64,000 nt of DNA from Sideroxydans sp. (GCA_028707175.1 JAQTUV010000002.1:186001-250000), one strand, 5' to 3'. Shown: positions 36,882 through 46,122, numbered from the stretch's first letter. Notes: generated by a model not told the origin, from the letters alone. Numbers and translations: made by a program.

Positions 36882-37376
36882 TTAAGATTGATTATCTTGC
36901 TTAGATTTAGCCGAGAATTTTGCGCGACCGAACGTCCAGATATCGTTGAGCAAAAAATTCAACACGCTGGTCACGCCAATGGCAATCAGGTTTGCGATTT
37001 GATAATAGAAATGCGGCGCTAACAAATTAGTGAACACGATCTGCAAGATGATGCTCAAACTACACGCCAGCGAATATTGACCGAATTGAGCCGGTATCGA
37101 TAAGTGGTGATATTGCTTGCGGTCTGCCCATGTCCACAAACGGTTCCAAAAAAAGTTATTCAGCGTCGCTAAAAAGATAGCCAACGCCAAAGACAGATTC
37201 AAACGGATCTCTGTCGTCTGTACTGTATTGAACAAGAACTCTTGAGCCAGATACAACACACCTATGTTCACAATGGTGCCGGATGCGCCAACGGTGCCGA
37301 ATTTTAAAAACCGTTTCGAAAAGATACGGCGCAATATCGACGCCGTTCGCATCCTGACCTTAAAAGGTGAAGCCAT
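36882..37376 (-). CDS. GtrA family membrane protein
   Basis: GtrA-like proteins are four-helix membrane proteins thought to help flip polyprenyl-phosphate sugars. The 164 residues from the ATG at 37376, placed immediately after the GT9 stop, show KFGTVGASGTIVNIGVLYL, the NFFWNRLWTW motif and a final NDIWTFGR, typical of the family. A much longer reading frame extends upstream into the GT9 gene, but its residues look like a frame shadow. It fits as the flippase-type partner of the ArnT-like enzyme. Confidence 0.88.
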   Translation of the reverse strand: MASPFKVRMRTASILRRIFSKRFLKFGTVGASGTIVNIGVLYLAQEFLFNTVQTTEIRLNLSLALAIFLATLNNFFWNRLWTWADRKQYHHLSIPAQFGQYSLACSLSIILQIVFTNLLAPHFYYQIANLIAIGVTSVLNFLLNDIWTFGRAKFSAKSKQDNQS

Positions 37377-37377
37377 C

Positions 37378-38589
37378 TTATTGAGCTTCCTGCAACAAGG
37401 CGTGCGCTTTGACCAGCACCTGCTCAGGCGTGATCTGCTGCAAACATTGATTATTGCCATCGCATGGAGAGTTGCGATGATTGTAGGCAGTAAGACATGG
37501 CGAACACGATAGCCCTGTGAACAGACAGTGAATGTTGGGCGCGAGCGGGCTATACAACGCAGGCGTCTCCGGCCCGAAGAACACCAACGTTGGCAAAGGC
37601 GTGAGTGCCGCAAACTGACCTGGACCACCATCATTGGTCACCAACAATGATGCGCGATGAAATACCGCTAATAGATGACGTACCGATTTGGTATAGCCCG
37701 CAAGATCAATACACAGCTCATGTTTGCAATGCGCCACGATCTCCTGCGCTAGTGGCTTAGCATCAGGCAAGCCGATTAATCCGACCGCATACCCCGCCTT
37801 CAACAGCTCATCACACAATTGCTTGTAATAAGCAGGAGGCCATGCACGGATAGGTAGTAATCCACCGTCAGGGTAGACCAGCACCAACCGCTTATCTTTG
37901 ATGAGTGGGAAATCTCTGTGTAGTTCTGCTGCGACCGTTTCCAACTCCCCTTCAGCGAATTGCAACATCGGTGGCGCACTTACCTCATGCGCCGGTGCTT
38001 TGGCGATAGGCGTACCACTCGACGAAATCGCATCAACCATCGTAAGAAACTGCTGGGATAGGTGTCGGTAGGGGTTGTACATCACCTTGCGATTCATAAA
38101 CGAACCGCGATACAAACCTTCTTGAGTATGGGCGTAAAAACCAACATGCACTTTCGCCCCAGACAGGTAAGAGAAGACGCTACTGGCACGTGTGAATAAT
38201 TCACAATCAATGACCACGTCAAAATCCAATGAGCGCATCTTGCTTATTGCCTTGAGGCTGTCGCCAGCGAATTCGCCCAGCGCCTTGTCGTTCAGCGTGA
38301 TGACGTTTTCTTTGGGCATCACGCCCAGCAGATCCAATACCTCACGATTCTTGCGGAACATCAACATGTGCAACTCAGCATTCGGGTAGCGACGCTTCAG
38401 TTCCGCAAACATCGGCTGAGCCAACACCAAGCTACCCATCTCAGACAGAAGCACAATGAGAATACGTTTCGGCGCTTGCGGTTTAGATTCACCCGCAAAA
38501 AAAACACGCAACTTCTCAAGAAGGGATAAGCCAGCACAAATCGGCACCCCAGCCAGCCGATCCACCGCACGTTGCAAATTGATATTCAA
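37378..38589 (-). CDS. GT9 family (heptosyltransferase-like) glycosyltransferase
   Basis: The 403-residue product resembles ADP-heptose:LPS heptosyltransferases of family GT9. It has RILIVLLSEMGSLVLAQPMF near residue 42, DVVIDCELFTR, and a C-terminal nucleotide-sugar segment LLVTNDGGPGQFAALTPLP. A late CSPCLTAYNHRNSPCDGNNQC stretch (cysteine-rich) is unusual in detail. The longest frame begins with TTG at 38589 without a Shine-Dalgarno, so the exact start is uncertain; the frame is closed by a TGA 15 bases further upstream. It likely builds a surface glycan. Confidence 0.82.
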   Translation of the reverse strand: MNINLQRAVDRLAGVPICAGLSLLEKLRVFFAGESKPQAPKRILIVLLSEMGSLVLAQPMFAELKRRYPNAELHMLMFRKNREVLDLLGVMPKENVITLNDKALGEFAGDSLKAISKMRSLDFDVVIDCELFTRASSVFSYLSGAKVHVGFYAHTQEGLYRGSFMNRKVMYNPYRHLSQQFLTMVDAISSSGTPIAKAPAHEVSAPPMLQFAEGELETVAAELHRDFPLIKDKRLVLVYPDGGLLPIRAWPPAYYKQLCDELLKAGYAVGLIGLPDAKPLAQEIVAHCKHELCIDLAGYTKSVRHLLAVFHRASLLVTNDGGPGQFAALTPLPTLVFFGPETPALYSPLAPNIHCLFTGLSCSPCLTAYNHRNSPCDGNNQCLQQITPEQVLVKAHALLQEAQ

Positions 38590-38615
38590 AAGGAGGCCCT
38601 GTCATTCAAAGTAAT

Positions 38616-38643
38616 GCCGAATGCCTGTTCTCAAGCATTCGGC
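38616..38643. repeat. Hairpin between the GT9 and kinase genes
   Basis: GCCGAATGC and GCATTCGGC form a perfect 9-base stem with a 10-base loop in the 166-base divergent gap. It may be a degenerate dispersed repeat or a regulatory site; the rest of the gap shows nothing I can name. Confidence 0.45.
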
Positions 38644-38755
38644 GCGGGGGGATTATCGGCGAAAGCACCTTCCCGAACAAGCCACGCTGAATGCCTATTC
38701 CTCTCCCTCGGCTTGGTGTAAATTGCGGCACGTTAGAATCTACTGAGTATTTCAG

Positions 38756-40033
38756 ATGAAGCCCCCTACTCATATCGGCCCATATCGCCTAATCAAGCAA
38801 CTCGGGGTAGGTGCCACCAGCGTGGTTCACTTGGCGCTCGACACACTTGATGGCCGCGAAATCGCTTTAAAAGTGATCAATCCTGCCTTTTTGGATCATC
38901 CCCGCATTGGCCGCCAAAATCGAAAACAGTTAAAAAATGAAGCCGCACTTGCGGGGAAGTTATCTCATCCTCATCTAGTCGCCACCTATGATGCCGTCAT
39001 CAACGATGACATCAGCTACATCGTGATGGAGTATGTGCGCGGTGGCACGCTAGAAAAATACATTCACTCGGATAACTTGCTCCCCCTCGACCAAGTGGTG
39101 GAACACATGTTCAATTGCTGCCGCGCGTTGAACTACGCCCAGTACAACGGCGTAATCCACCGCGACATCAAACCCGCGAACTTATTATTGGATGATGCAG
39201 GTGGAATCAAAATATCCGACCTAGGCGCCGCTGTACGCATGGACATTGAGCAAACGCAAAGCAACGTTGGCTCGCCCAACTACATGTCTCCGGAACAAGT
39301 TCGTGGCGAAGCAGTCTCTCACCTGACAGATATCTACTCCCTCGGTGTCGTCATGTATCGACTGCTTACTGGACACTCTCCGTACACACCAAAGAATCTG
39401 GCGCATCTGTATCACCAGATCATGAATGAGCCCCCCATCCCGCCTTCACAATTACGCAAAGACCTTCCACTCGCATTGGAACGCATCGTGCTATGTGCCA
39501 TGGAAAAAGAGGCGAGCAAGCGCTTTGCTTCTTGGCGAGACTTTGGCAATGAACTGGCGGCCTTAGGGCATTTCGAGAAGAGTGATCTAGAGGTAAATGA
39601 ATCCGACAAATTCTCCACCTTGCGCAAGATGCAATTCTTTGAGGACTTTCCCGATATCGAACTATGGGAGATATTGCGCATCGCCGAATGGCAGAAACAA
39701 CCCGTCAAAACGGTATTGATTCGCGAGAATGAGCTAAGTGACGAGTTCTACCTCATCATTGATGGTAGTGTCAGTGTGACACGTGGATCGAGACTATTGA
39801 TCGCCTTACGCAGTGGCGATTGTTGTGGTGAGATGGCCTATATCCGTGGTCGCCGCATGCCCCGGTCTGCCACAATTACGGCGAGTACCGACATCACTGT
39901 CATGAAAGTCGACCCACATCAACTTTTACAGCTTTCAGAAAGCTGTCAATCTCACTTCAATCAAGCTTTCATGTTTGTCCTTGCAGAACGCTTGCGTATG
40001 TCGGACGAACGATTCTCCCGCCTAATCAGTTAA
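38756..40033 (+). CDS. Ser/Thr protein kinase fused to a cyclic-nucleotide-binding domain
   Basis: The 425 residues hold a eukaryotic-type kinase domain (about 8-270) with glycine loop LGVGATSVVHLALD, catalytic lysine EIALKVI, HRDIKPANLLL and the activation-segment start ISDLGAA (DLG in place of DFG), then a CAP/cNMP-binding domain (about 285-420) with EFYLIIDGSVSV and GDCCGEMAYIRG. No membrane helix or DNA-binding helix-turn-helix is visible. It suggests nucleotide-responsive phosphorylation. The PP2C phosphatase at 14335 could reverse it. Which cyclic nucleotide binds is unknown. Confidence 0.9.
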   Translation: MKPPTHIGPYRLIKQLGVGATSVVHLALDTLDGREIALKVINPAFLDHPRIGRQNRKQLKNEAALAGKLSHPHLVATYDAVINDDISYIVMEYVRGGTLEKYIHSDNLLPLDQVVEHMFNCCRALNYAQYNGVIHRDIKPANLLLDDAGGIKISDLGAAVRMDIEQTQSNVGSPNYMSPEQVRGEAVSHLTDIYSLGVVMYRLLTGHSPYTPKNLAHLYHQIMNEPPIPPSQLRKDLPLALERIVLCAMEKEASKRFASWRDFGNELAALGHFEKSDLEVNESDKFSTLRKMQFFEDFPDIELWEILRIAEWQKQPVKTVLIRENELSDEFYLIIDGSVSVTRGSRLLIALRSGDCCGEMAYIRGRRMPRSATITASTDITVMKVDPHQLLQLSESCQSHFNQAFMFVLAERLRMSDERFSRLIS

Positions 40034-40067
40034 AATCCGCCGCTCTTTTCAATAAGGAATTCGCAAC

Positions 40068-40454
40068 ATGGCAACCAAGACCATCATCAGCACACCCGAC
40101 GCACCAGCGGCCATCGGCACTTACTCACAAGCCGTACGCGTGGATGACACCGTCTACCTTTCCGGCCAGATCGGCCTTGACCCTGACACCATGCAAATGG
40201 TGGAAGGCATCGAAGCGCAAGTGAATCGCGTATTTCAAAATCTGCGTGCGGTTGCCGTCGCTTCCGGCGGTAGCTTGAACGATGTCGTCAAACTCAACAT
40301 CTTCCTCACCGACCTCGGACATTTCGCCAAGGTGAACGAAATCATGGCGACCTATTTCAGCCAACCTTACCCTGCGCGCGCCGCTGTGGGTGTGGCATCC
40401 TTGCCACGCAATGCACTGGTCGAAGCGGATGGGGTACTCGTTTTACAGGATTGA
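40068..40454 (+). CDS. ridA: RidA family enamine/imine deaminase
   Basis: RidA hydrolyses reactive 2-aminoacrylate and related enamines from amino acid metabolism, protecting pyridoxal-phosphate enzymes. The 128 residues show [25 protein letters not shown] and [20 protein letters not shown] with the key arginine. AAGGAATT precedes the ATG. The stop TGA overlaps the TTG start of recG, so the two are coupled. Confidence 0.95.
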   Translation: MATKTIISTPDAPAAIGTYSQAVRVDDTVYLSGQIGLDPDTMQMVEGIEAQVNRVFQNLRAVAVASGGSLNDVVKLNIFLTDLGHFAKVNEIMATYFSQPYPARAAVGVASLPRNALVEADGVLVLQD

Positions 40455-42553
40455 GCACGCCCTCCAAAATCTCTCCAACGACGCTGGCGAAACTCGCCAA
40501 GCTCGGCATCCATCATCGTGCCGATCTGTTGTTGCATCTGCCCTTACGTTACGAGGACGAGACACATCTCACGCCCATCGCTGATGCGCAGCCGGGAATG
40601 ACGGTGCAGGTGCAGGGCGTCATCACACATAGCGAGGTGATGTTCCGCCCGCGTCGCAGCTTGGTGTGCCGCCTGATGGAAGGGCATGAGGAACTCACAT
40701 TACGCTTCCTCAATTTCTATCCCAGCCAACAAAAGCAACTCGCCGTGGGCAAACAGATCCGCGCCATTGGCGAAGTGCGCATGGGTTATTTCGGCTTGGA
40801 GATGGTGCATCCGAAATGCCGCGCGGCAGATGACGACACGCCCTTGCAGCAAAGCCTCACGCCCATCTATCCGACCACAGCAGGACTCGCACAACCGGTG
40901 TTGCGTAAGCTCATCAACAATGCGCTGGAGAGCATCCCACTCACCGACACCTTGCCTGCTCCGCTGCTGAAAAAATTGAAACTCGCCGACTTCGGCGACA
41001 GCCTGCGCCTGTTGCACAACCCGGAAGCCGATGTCTCAGCGACTGAATTGGAAGCGCACAACCACGCTGCGTGGCGACGCATCAAATTCGATGAGCTGTT
41101 GGCGCAACAACTCTCCATGCGCGTGCATCACCGCGAACGCAGCAAACGCATCGCGCCTGCATTGCCGCCTCATCAGAAGTTCACCACCGCCTTGTTGAAG
41201 AAGCTGCCGTTCAAACTCACTGGCGCGCAACAGAAAGTGTGGCAGGAGATCGCGCATGACCTCTCGCAAGCCCACCCGATGCAGCGTCTGCTGTTAGGCG
41301 ATGTGGGCAGCGGCAAGACAATCGTCGCCGCGCTCGCCGCGCTACAAGCCATAGAGAACGGTTATCAGGTCGCCTTCATGGCACCCACCGAGATACTCGC
41401 CGAACAACATTACCTCAAGTTGAGCGAGTGGCTTGTCCCGCTCGGCATCACGCCTGTATGGCTCTCTGGTAGTTTGAAGAAAAAAGAGAAGACCGCCGCC
41501 GCAGAACGCATCGCCACGGGTGACACCTTGCTCGCCATCGGCACACATGCACTGTTCCAAGCCTCCGTCGAATTCAATAAGCTCGGCCTCGTCATCGTGG
41601 ATGAGCAGCACAAGTTCGGGGTACAGCAGCGGTTGGAGTTGCGCAACAAGGGGAAAGAGAACGTAGGTCGGGTTTCAACCCGACAAGACAGCGTCGGGCT
41701 GAAGCCCGACCTACAAACAACAAGCGAGCCGCATCAACTCATGATGAGCGCAACCCCCATCCCGCGCACCTTGGCGATGAGTTACTACGCCGATCTCGAC
41801 GTATCCGTCATCGACGAACTGCCTCCCGGACGCACGCCCATCGTCACCAAGTTGGTGAGTGATGCGCGCCGCGACGAAGTGTTCGAACGTGTGCGTGCCG
41901 CGTGCTTGGCAGGGCGGCAGGCGTATTGGGTGTGTCCATTGATTGAAGAGTCCGATGCAATGGAAGTGGAGTTGCAGAACGCCATCGAGACACATCAACA
42001 ACTGACTGAAGCACTCCCCGAGTTAAACGTAGGCTTGGCTCATGGTCGCTTGCCCCCCGCCGAGAAGGCCGCCGTGATGGCCGCCTTCAAAGCGGGTGAG
42101 TTGCACCTGCTGGTCGCCACCACCGTCATCGAAGTGGGGGTGGACGTGCCCAACGCCAGCCTGATGGTGATCGACCATGCCGAACGCATGGGACTGGCGC
42201 AACTGCATCAACTGCGCGGCCGTGTGGGGCGCGGTGCAGCAGAGAGCATGTGCGTGTTGTTGTTCATGCAGCCGCTTTCAGAGTTAGCGCGCGAACGCTT
42301 AAAGGTCATCTACGAGAACACCGATGGCTTCGTCATCGCGCAACAAGACTTACAATTACGCGGCCCCGGCGAACTGCTGGGCGCACGGCAAAGCGGCGTG
42401 GCAATGTTGCGCTTCGCCGACCTGACCGAAGACGAAGACCTGCTGGAACAGGCACGACTCAGCGCAGACGAACTACTACGCGACGCACCCGAAGTGGCGC
42501 GCGCGCACTTACACAGATGGATGGCGAACAAACATGACTTCTTGCAAGTCTGA
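40451..42553 (+). CDS. recG: ATP-dependent DNA helicase RecG
   Basis: RecG remodels stalled replication forks and Holliday junctions. The 700 residues have the N-terminal wedge OB-fold (about 50-150), Walker [48 protein letters not shown] and QLRGRVGRG. The start is TTG, overlapping the ridA stop. An oddity is about 18 extra residues (around [18 protein letters not shown]) between helicase motifs II and III, encoded exactly by a dispersed palindromic repeat at 41663-41714. E. coli RecG has a shorter linker there. The frame stays open, so the protein is probably still active. Confidence 0.95.
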   Translation: MSTPSKISPTTLAKLAKLGIHHRADLLLHLPLRYEDETHLTPIADAQPGMTVQVQGVITHSEVMFRPRRSLVCRLMEGHEELTLRFLNFYPSQQKQLAVGKQIRAIGEVRMGYFGLEMVHPKCRAADDDTPLQQSLTPIYPTTAGLAQPVLRKLINNALESIPLTDTLPAPLLKKLKLADFGDSLRLLHNPEADVSATELEAHNHAAWRRIKFDELLAQQLSMRVHHRERSKRIAPALPPHQKFTTALLKKLPFKLTGAQQKVWQEIAHDLSQAHPMQRLLLGDVGSGKTIVAALAALQAIENGYQVAFMAPTEILAEQHYLKLSEWLVPLGITPVWLSGSLKKKEKTAAAERIATGDTLLAIGTHALFQASVEFNKLGLVIVDEQHKFGVQQRLELRNKGKENVGRVSTRQDSVGLKPDLQTTSEPHQLMMSATPIPRTLAMSYYADLDVSVIDELPPGRTPIVTKLVSDARRDEVFERVRAACLAGRQAYWVCPLIEESDAMEVELQNAIETHQQLTEALPELNVGLAHGRLPPAEKAAVMAAFKAGELHLLVATTVIEVGVDVPNASLMVIDHAERMGLAQLHQLRGRVGRGAAESMCVLLFMQPLSELARERLKVIYENTDGFVIAQQDLQLRGPGELLGARQSGVAMLRFADLTEDEDLLEQARLSADELLRDAPEVARAHLHRWMANKHDFLQV
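41663..41714. repeat. Palindromic dispersed repeat inside recG (copy 1)
   Basis: The 52 bases run from GTAGGTCGGG to CCGACCTAC and can form two adjacent hairpins (GTCGGGTT/AACCCGAC and GTCGGGCT/AGCCCGAC) within outer arms GTAGG/CCTAC. Related copies are at 43043, 57509 and 60697. This resembles REP/BIME-type elements. It reads through recG without a stop. Confidence 0.92.
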
Positions 42554-42586
42554 CCTACACACATTCCCTCCCCCTTGCGGGTGCAA

Positions 42587-42609
42587 CCTTCCCCCTGCAT
42601 GGGGGAAGG
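42587..42609 (+). repeat. Hairpin upstream of ubiC
   Basis: CCTTCCCCC and GGGGGAAGG form a perfect 9-base stem with loop TGCAT in the recG-ubiC gap, 26 bases before the ubiC ATG. No T-run follows. It looks like a C/G-rich dispersed repeat rather than a terminator. Confidence 0.6.
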
Positions 42610-42634
42610 AGTCTGATTGGGGCAGGATTCAATA

Positions 42635-43225
42635 ATGAAGTCCTCTGACCCCTTCTGGAATAGCCTAACCTCGGGCTGTGATGCCGCATTGCGCCCGTGG
42701 CTACATGACCACGGATCGCTCACCCAGCGCATCCAACAACGCTGCGAAAAGTTTTCCGTGCAACCCGTGCGCAGCGGCTTGGCGCGTATCGCATTCGACG
42801 AAGCCACAATACTCGGCATCGCACCGCATCACCTCGCCTACTCGCGTGAAGTATTTCTGCTTGCCGATGGCAAACCCGTCGTGTTCGCCCACAGCACCAC
42901 AGCCTGCGAACATCTGCGCGGCGCATGGAAAGCGATGAGCGGACTGGGCAACCGTTCTCTCGGCAGCCTGCTGTTCACCCATCCGCTAGTGATACGCCAG
43001 CCGCTGCGATTCAAAGCATTACGTTCGCACCACCCGCTCCATGTAGGTCGGGTTTCCCCGCAGGGGTTCTCGTACCCTCTGGGTGTAACCCGACATGTCG
43101 GGCTGAAGCCCGACCTACCAATCATTCCCGACACCCTGTGGGCGCGCCGCTCGCTGTTCACGCTGCATGGTGCACCGCTGTTGGTGACGGAAGTGTTCCT
43201 ACCTGAAATCCTCAACCTTAAATGA
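42635..43225 (+). CDS. ubiC: Chorismate lyase UbiC
   Basis: UbiC converts chorismate to 4-hydroxybenzoate and pyruvate, the first committed step of ubiquinone synthesis. From the ATG at 42635 (CAGGA upstream) the 196 residues show ALRPWLHDHGSLTQRI, VREVFL-like YSREVFLLADGKPVVFAHS, LGSLLF and a final RRSLFTLHGAPLLVTEVFLP. An oddity is about 25 extra residues (VGRVSPQGF to VGLKPDLP) near residues 137-162, encoded by a dispersed palindromic repeat. They lie in a loop just before the conserved C-terminal strand. UbiA at 53668 is the next enzyme. Confidence 0.92.
   Translation: MKSSDPFWNSLTSGCDAALRPWLHDHGSLTQRIQQRCEKFSVQPVRSGLARIAFDEATILGIAPHHLAYSREVFLLADGKPVVFAHSTTACEHLRGAWKAMSGLGNRSLGSLLFTHPLVIRQPLRFKALRSHHPLHVGRVSPQGFSYPLGVTRHVGLKPDLPIIPDTLWARRSLFTLHGAPLLVTEVFLPEILNLK
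43043..43118. repeat. Palindromic dispersed repeat inside ubiC (copy 2)
   Basis: The 76-base copy has the same ends (GTAGGTCGGG and CCGACCTAC) as the recG copy plus about 25 extra bases between the first hairpin arms. It is in the same strand and codon frame as in recG, so both proteins gain VGRVS and VGLKPDL. The frame is kept through ubiC. Confidence 0.9.
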
Positions 43226-43272
43226 CACCCGTCATTCCCGCATGGCTTGACTCCCAAATGCCTGCTTGCTAT

Positions 43273-44280
43273 TTACCTGACATGCGCGATAAACCACTCG
43301 CTCATATCAGCAAATAGCGGCATGTCGGTAGTCAGGATGTTGCCATGGTGAGCGCCGGGCACGGTCGCCCATCGTTTCTCACGGCTCTCGAATGCATCGA
43401 ACAATCGGCGGGCTCGCTTGGGTGAAATCAGCTGATCGCGATCCCCGTGAGCGACCAATACGGGCGAGGTAATATTTCTGGCCCACAGGTCTGGTCGCAC
43501 ATCACGCAAATCAAATTTGCCGCGCATAGCCGTCATGGCGACCAGTTCGTTGCGCAGCAATCTGGCGAGAGGGGTTGGCAATATCGCAAGTTTGTCCGCA
43601 ACCACACCTTCCAGCGAATCGAAGCTGGCGACGATCACTACAGCCTTCCACGACTGCGGCGATCGTGAACTTGCATCTACCGCAAACGCTCCACCCATCG
43701 ACATGCCCCAGATACCAGCCGGAACAGATGGGCTACGAAAATACTTCCGCGCATCCGCCAGTACGCCGCTCGCGATGCGGTGCTCAAATTCGCTGGTGCC
43801 AAAGTGCGCGCTGTCGAGTAGATTGTCGCCATGTGCGGGCAGATCGGGAATCGCACAATTAAAACCCGCTGCCGCAAACCTTTCGGCGACCGAAAGCAAA
43901 TCTTCTTTTCGTCCACGCCGTCCATGCAGCAAAACCAGAACACCTTGCGTCTCTCCATACGGATGTAATTCCACTCCCGCATCGGCCAATTGCTTGCGCA
44001 ATAGTTTGCCCCGCTTGCCCGGCCCCGAGTGCGGATCGGGTGACACGAATAGGCACGGAACTTTTCCCTGAACACATTTCCCCTTGCGCACTAAAACGCC
44101 ATGCGCAGATGCCTGTGCTATCCATTCCTGCTGATAGCCTTGTAGCGCTCGCCGCTCGGGATGCAGTAGTTTGCCAGCGGCTATCCACGCGATGGTTGTT
44201 GTCACAATCAGCAACAGCAGCGCGAGCGATAGGGTGACGATGAAGATAACTTTGATTTTGGCGCGCATGGTTGAGTGCAT
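43273..44280 (-). CDS. Alpha/beta hydrolase with N-terminal membrane anchor
   Basis: The 335 residues have one membrane helix (about 10-33) and an alpha/beta hydrolase domain. The oxyanion region is VLLHGRRGRKED, the nucleophile elbow GMSMGG, the acid AHGDRDQLI and the histidine GAHHGN, so the catalytic triad is complete. The substrate cannot be read; a periplasmic esterase or lipase-type role is likely. It lies 4 bases after the DUF2809 gene in the same direction. Confidence 0.85.
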   Translation of the reverse strand: MHSTMRAKIKVIFIVTLSLALLLLIVTTTIAWIAAGKLLHPERRALQGYQQEWIAQASAHGVLVRKGKCVQGKVPCLFVSPDPHSGPGKRGKLLRKQLADAGVELHPYGETQGVLVLLHGRRGRKEDLLSVAERFAAAGFNCAIPDLPAHGDNLLDSAHFGTSEFEHRIASGVLADARKYFRSPSVPAGIWGMSMGGAFAVDASSRSPQSWKAVVIVASFDSLEGVVADKLAILPTPLARLLRNELVAMTAMRGKFDLRDVRPDLWARNITSPVLVAHGDRDQLISPKRARRLFDAFESREKRWATVPGAHHGNILTTDMPLFADMSEWFIAHVR

Positions 44281-44284
44281 ATCA

Positions 44285-44710
44285 CTATGCCTTTGAAACC
44301 CAACCGAGCTGGGATGCGCATTGAAATATTTTTTCCACTAAAAGTCCTACCGACGCGCCGAGCAGGTAGGCCGGAAAATCGCGCCAGTCGAAGCCGGAGC
44401 CCAACACGAGATGCACCAGACTATTGCTACGCAAGCTATCGATCCATGGCGCGTGGTATAGCTGCGACACTTCGACCACGCACGAAATAGCAAAGGCGAA
44501 AGCGGCAATGTGCAACGCGCGACAGCAGGGCAATAAAGCACCCAAGAAGAAAAACACCATCAGCGCCCACAAGGCATCGCCCGGGTATTTCCCCAACTCC
44601 GCCGGAAACAATCCGGCGATAGTTCTCGATGCAAGTCCAACCGCGATGACGGATATGGCCGCCATAACGTAGAAGGTTCGATTTCTGTTAATTGCGGATT
44701 CGCTCTGCAT
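44285..44710 (-). CDS. DUF2809-type membrane protein
   Basis: The 141-residue protein has four membrane helices and the conserved GDALWALMVFFFLGALLP and EVSQLYHAPWIDSLRSN segments (the latter near residues 80-96) of the DUF2809 family, which resembles VanZ-like proteins. Function is unknown. AAAGGAG precedes the ATG. It is followed by the hydrolase gene, and a long inverted repeat (44738-44797) separates it from creD. Confidence 0.82.
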   Translation of the reverse strand: MQSESAINRNRTFYVMAAISVIAVGLASRTIAGLFPAELGKYPGDALWALMVFFFLGALLPCCRALHIAAFAFAISCVVEVSQLYHAPWIDSLRSNSLVHLVLGSGFDWRDFPAYLLGASVGLLVEKIFQCASQLGWVSKA

Positions 44711-44737
44711 TGTTTTTTCTCCTTTATCTTAGACTGT

Positions 44738-44797
44738 CCATTAGGCTCATCCTCCCAACCTCTTCCTGATAAGGGGATGCTGGGAGGGGGCTAATGG
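44738..44797 (-). repeat. Interrupted long inverted repeat between creD and the DUF2809 gene
   Basis: Nested arms CCATTAG/CTAATGG (outer) and CCTCCCA/TGGGAGG (inner) flank a 23-base loop just past the creD stop. There is no T-run; it could be an mRNA end-structure or a dispersed repeat remnant. Confidence 0.6.
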
Positions 44798-44798
44798 T

Positions 44799-46106
44799 CT
44801 ACACCTCGTTCTGCGTCGTATTCAACCCATACCAATCCATGCGACGCGTCAGCACCATGACGGCAGCGAGTGCAGCAAACATAAGCACAGTGCCCATCAG
44901 CAGTGCGTTATCTTCCGATTGCAACACGCCGTACAACACGGCATACAACACCGAGATGCCGCCCGAGAACGACAGCGCCAGTTTGCGGTTCTTAAGCACG
45001 CCCGCCAGATAGATGCCGATCAGCGCAGAACATGCCGCGCCGGCAATCACATAAGCGGTGAGAAATGGCATGTGCTCGGACAGGCTGATGATAAGCAGAA
45101 AAAACATCGCCATTGCCAAGCCGACCAACATGTATTGCATCGGGTGGATGCGCAGGCTGCGCAACACTTCGAACATGAAGAACGAGGTGAACACAAGCAC
45201 GACGAATAACACGCCGTATTTCACCGCGCGCTCGGACAGCATGTAGATATTGATCGGATCGATGAAATCGACCGAGAACGTATCGTTCCCTTCGCCGCCT
45301 TGCGCTGAGGTGTTACGCGCCAGATTGGTCACCAGCCACTGCGCGCTGAAGCCCTTCGCGTCCACACTGCGAGTGCGCGGCAAAAAACCACCGCCGAAAG
45401 AAGGATGTGGCCAAGGCGACTTGAGCGACATCTCGGTGTTGTTGCCAGAGGGTGTCACGGCGAGCGTGGTCATGCCTTGCAACTCCAGCGGAAAATCAAA
45501 CTTGAAGGCATGTGACTCGGCGACATCTAATTTTTGCAAGGACACATGCATGCCGTTACCCACGCCGCTGCTACCTGGTGCGAACTCAAAGCGATTACCG
45601 TTCAGCGTCAAAACTGGCACATTGCGGATGCCGCGCGAGTCGCTCACCTTCAACACAAAATCGGCGGAAATCGGGACGATGTCGCCCAATGGTTTGTTGA
45701 TGCCGTAGCCGACAGGCACAACAAAATCCCCCGCCAGATTGCCGTGCAAGTTGAACAGCCGAGCCTGATAAATGCCCCGGCTTCGGGTTTCAACATCGGC
45801 ATCGCCATCAATCTTCAGATTGCGCGGTGCAATCAATGTTTCCTGTGCGGACTCGACAATAGCGGCTCTCTCAATACTGTTGCTGTCCTTGATTGTGGTG
45901 CGCTCGCGTAATTTATATCTGAGCAACAGATACGGCCCACTTATGGTCTGCGGCCCAGAAGCACTGCGCGCGATGTCTTGCTGCACCTGATGTTGCAGCA
46001 TCTGCCGCTCGCTGATTTTGGACTGGATCATACCCAGCGGAATCAGCAGAAACAGCGCAAGCAAACAGACCATTAGAACTTTCGAGAATACGGGGTTGCG
46101 TAACAT
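44799..46106 (-). CDS. creD: Inner membrane protein CreD
   Basis: CreD is an inner-membrane protein induced by the CreBC two-component system in enterobacteria and pseudomonads, linked to envelope stress and beta-lactam response. From the ATG at 46106 (AAAGGAG upstream) it has 435 residues: an N-terminal helix (about 9-27), a large periplasmic domain with SGPYLLLRYK, and six helices near the C-terminus with YGVLFVVLVFTSFFMFEVL and HPMQYMLVGLAMAMFFLL. The creBC genes lie 4.7 kb away, beyond the flotillin operon. Confidence 0.93.
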   Translation of the reverse strand: MLRNPVFSKVLMVCLLALFLLIPLGMIQSKISERQMLQHQVQQDIARSASGPQTISGPYLLLRYKLRERTTIKDSNSIERAAIVESAQETLIAPRNLKIDGDADVETRSRGIYQARLFNLHGNLAGDFVVPVGYGINKPLGDIVPISADFVLKVSDSRGIRNVPVLTLNGNRFEFAPGSSGVGNGMHVSLQKLDVAESHAFKFDFPLELQGMTTLAVTPSGNNTEMSLKSPWPHPSFGGGFLPRTRSVDAKGFSAQWLVTNLARNTSAQGGEGNDTFSVDFIDPINIYMLSERAVKYGVLFVVLVFTSFFMFEVLRSLRIHPMQYMLVGLAMAMFFLLIISLSEHMPFLTAYVIAGAACSALIGIYLAGVLKNRKLALSFSGGISVLYAVLYGVLQSEDNALLMGTVLMFAALAAVMVLTRRMDWYGLNTTQNEV

Positions 46107-46122
46107 GGTGGGCTCCTTTCGG

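Noticed and set aside
36882-37634. Longer 250-residue form of the GtrA protein
   Set aside because: The additional 86 residues are Arg/Cys-rich, overlap GT9 in another frame, and look like a shadow; the ATG at 37376 directly follows the GT9 stop.
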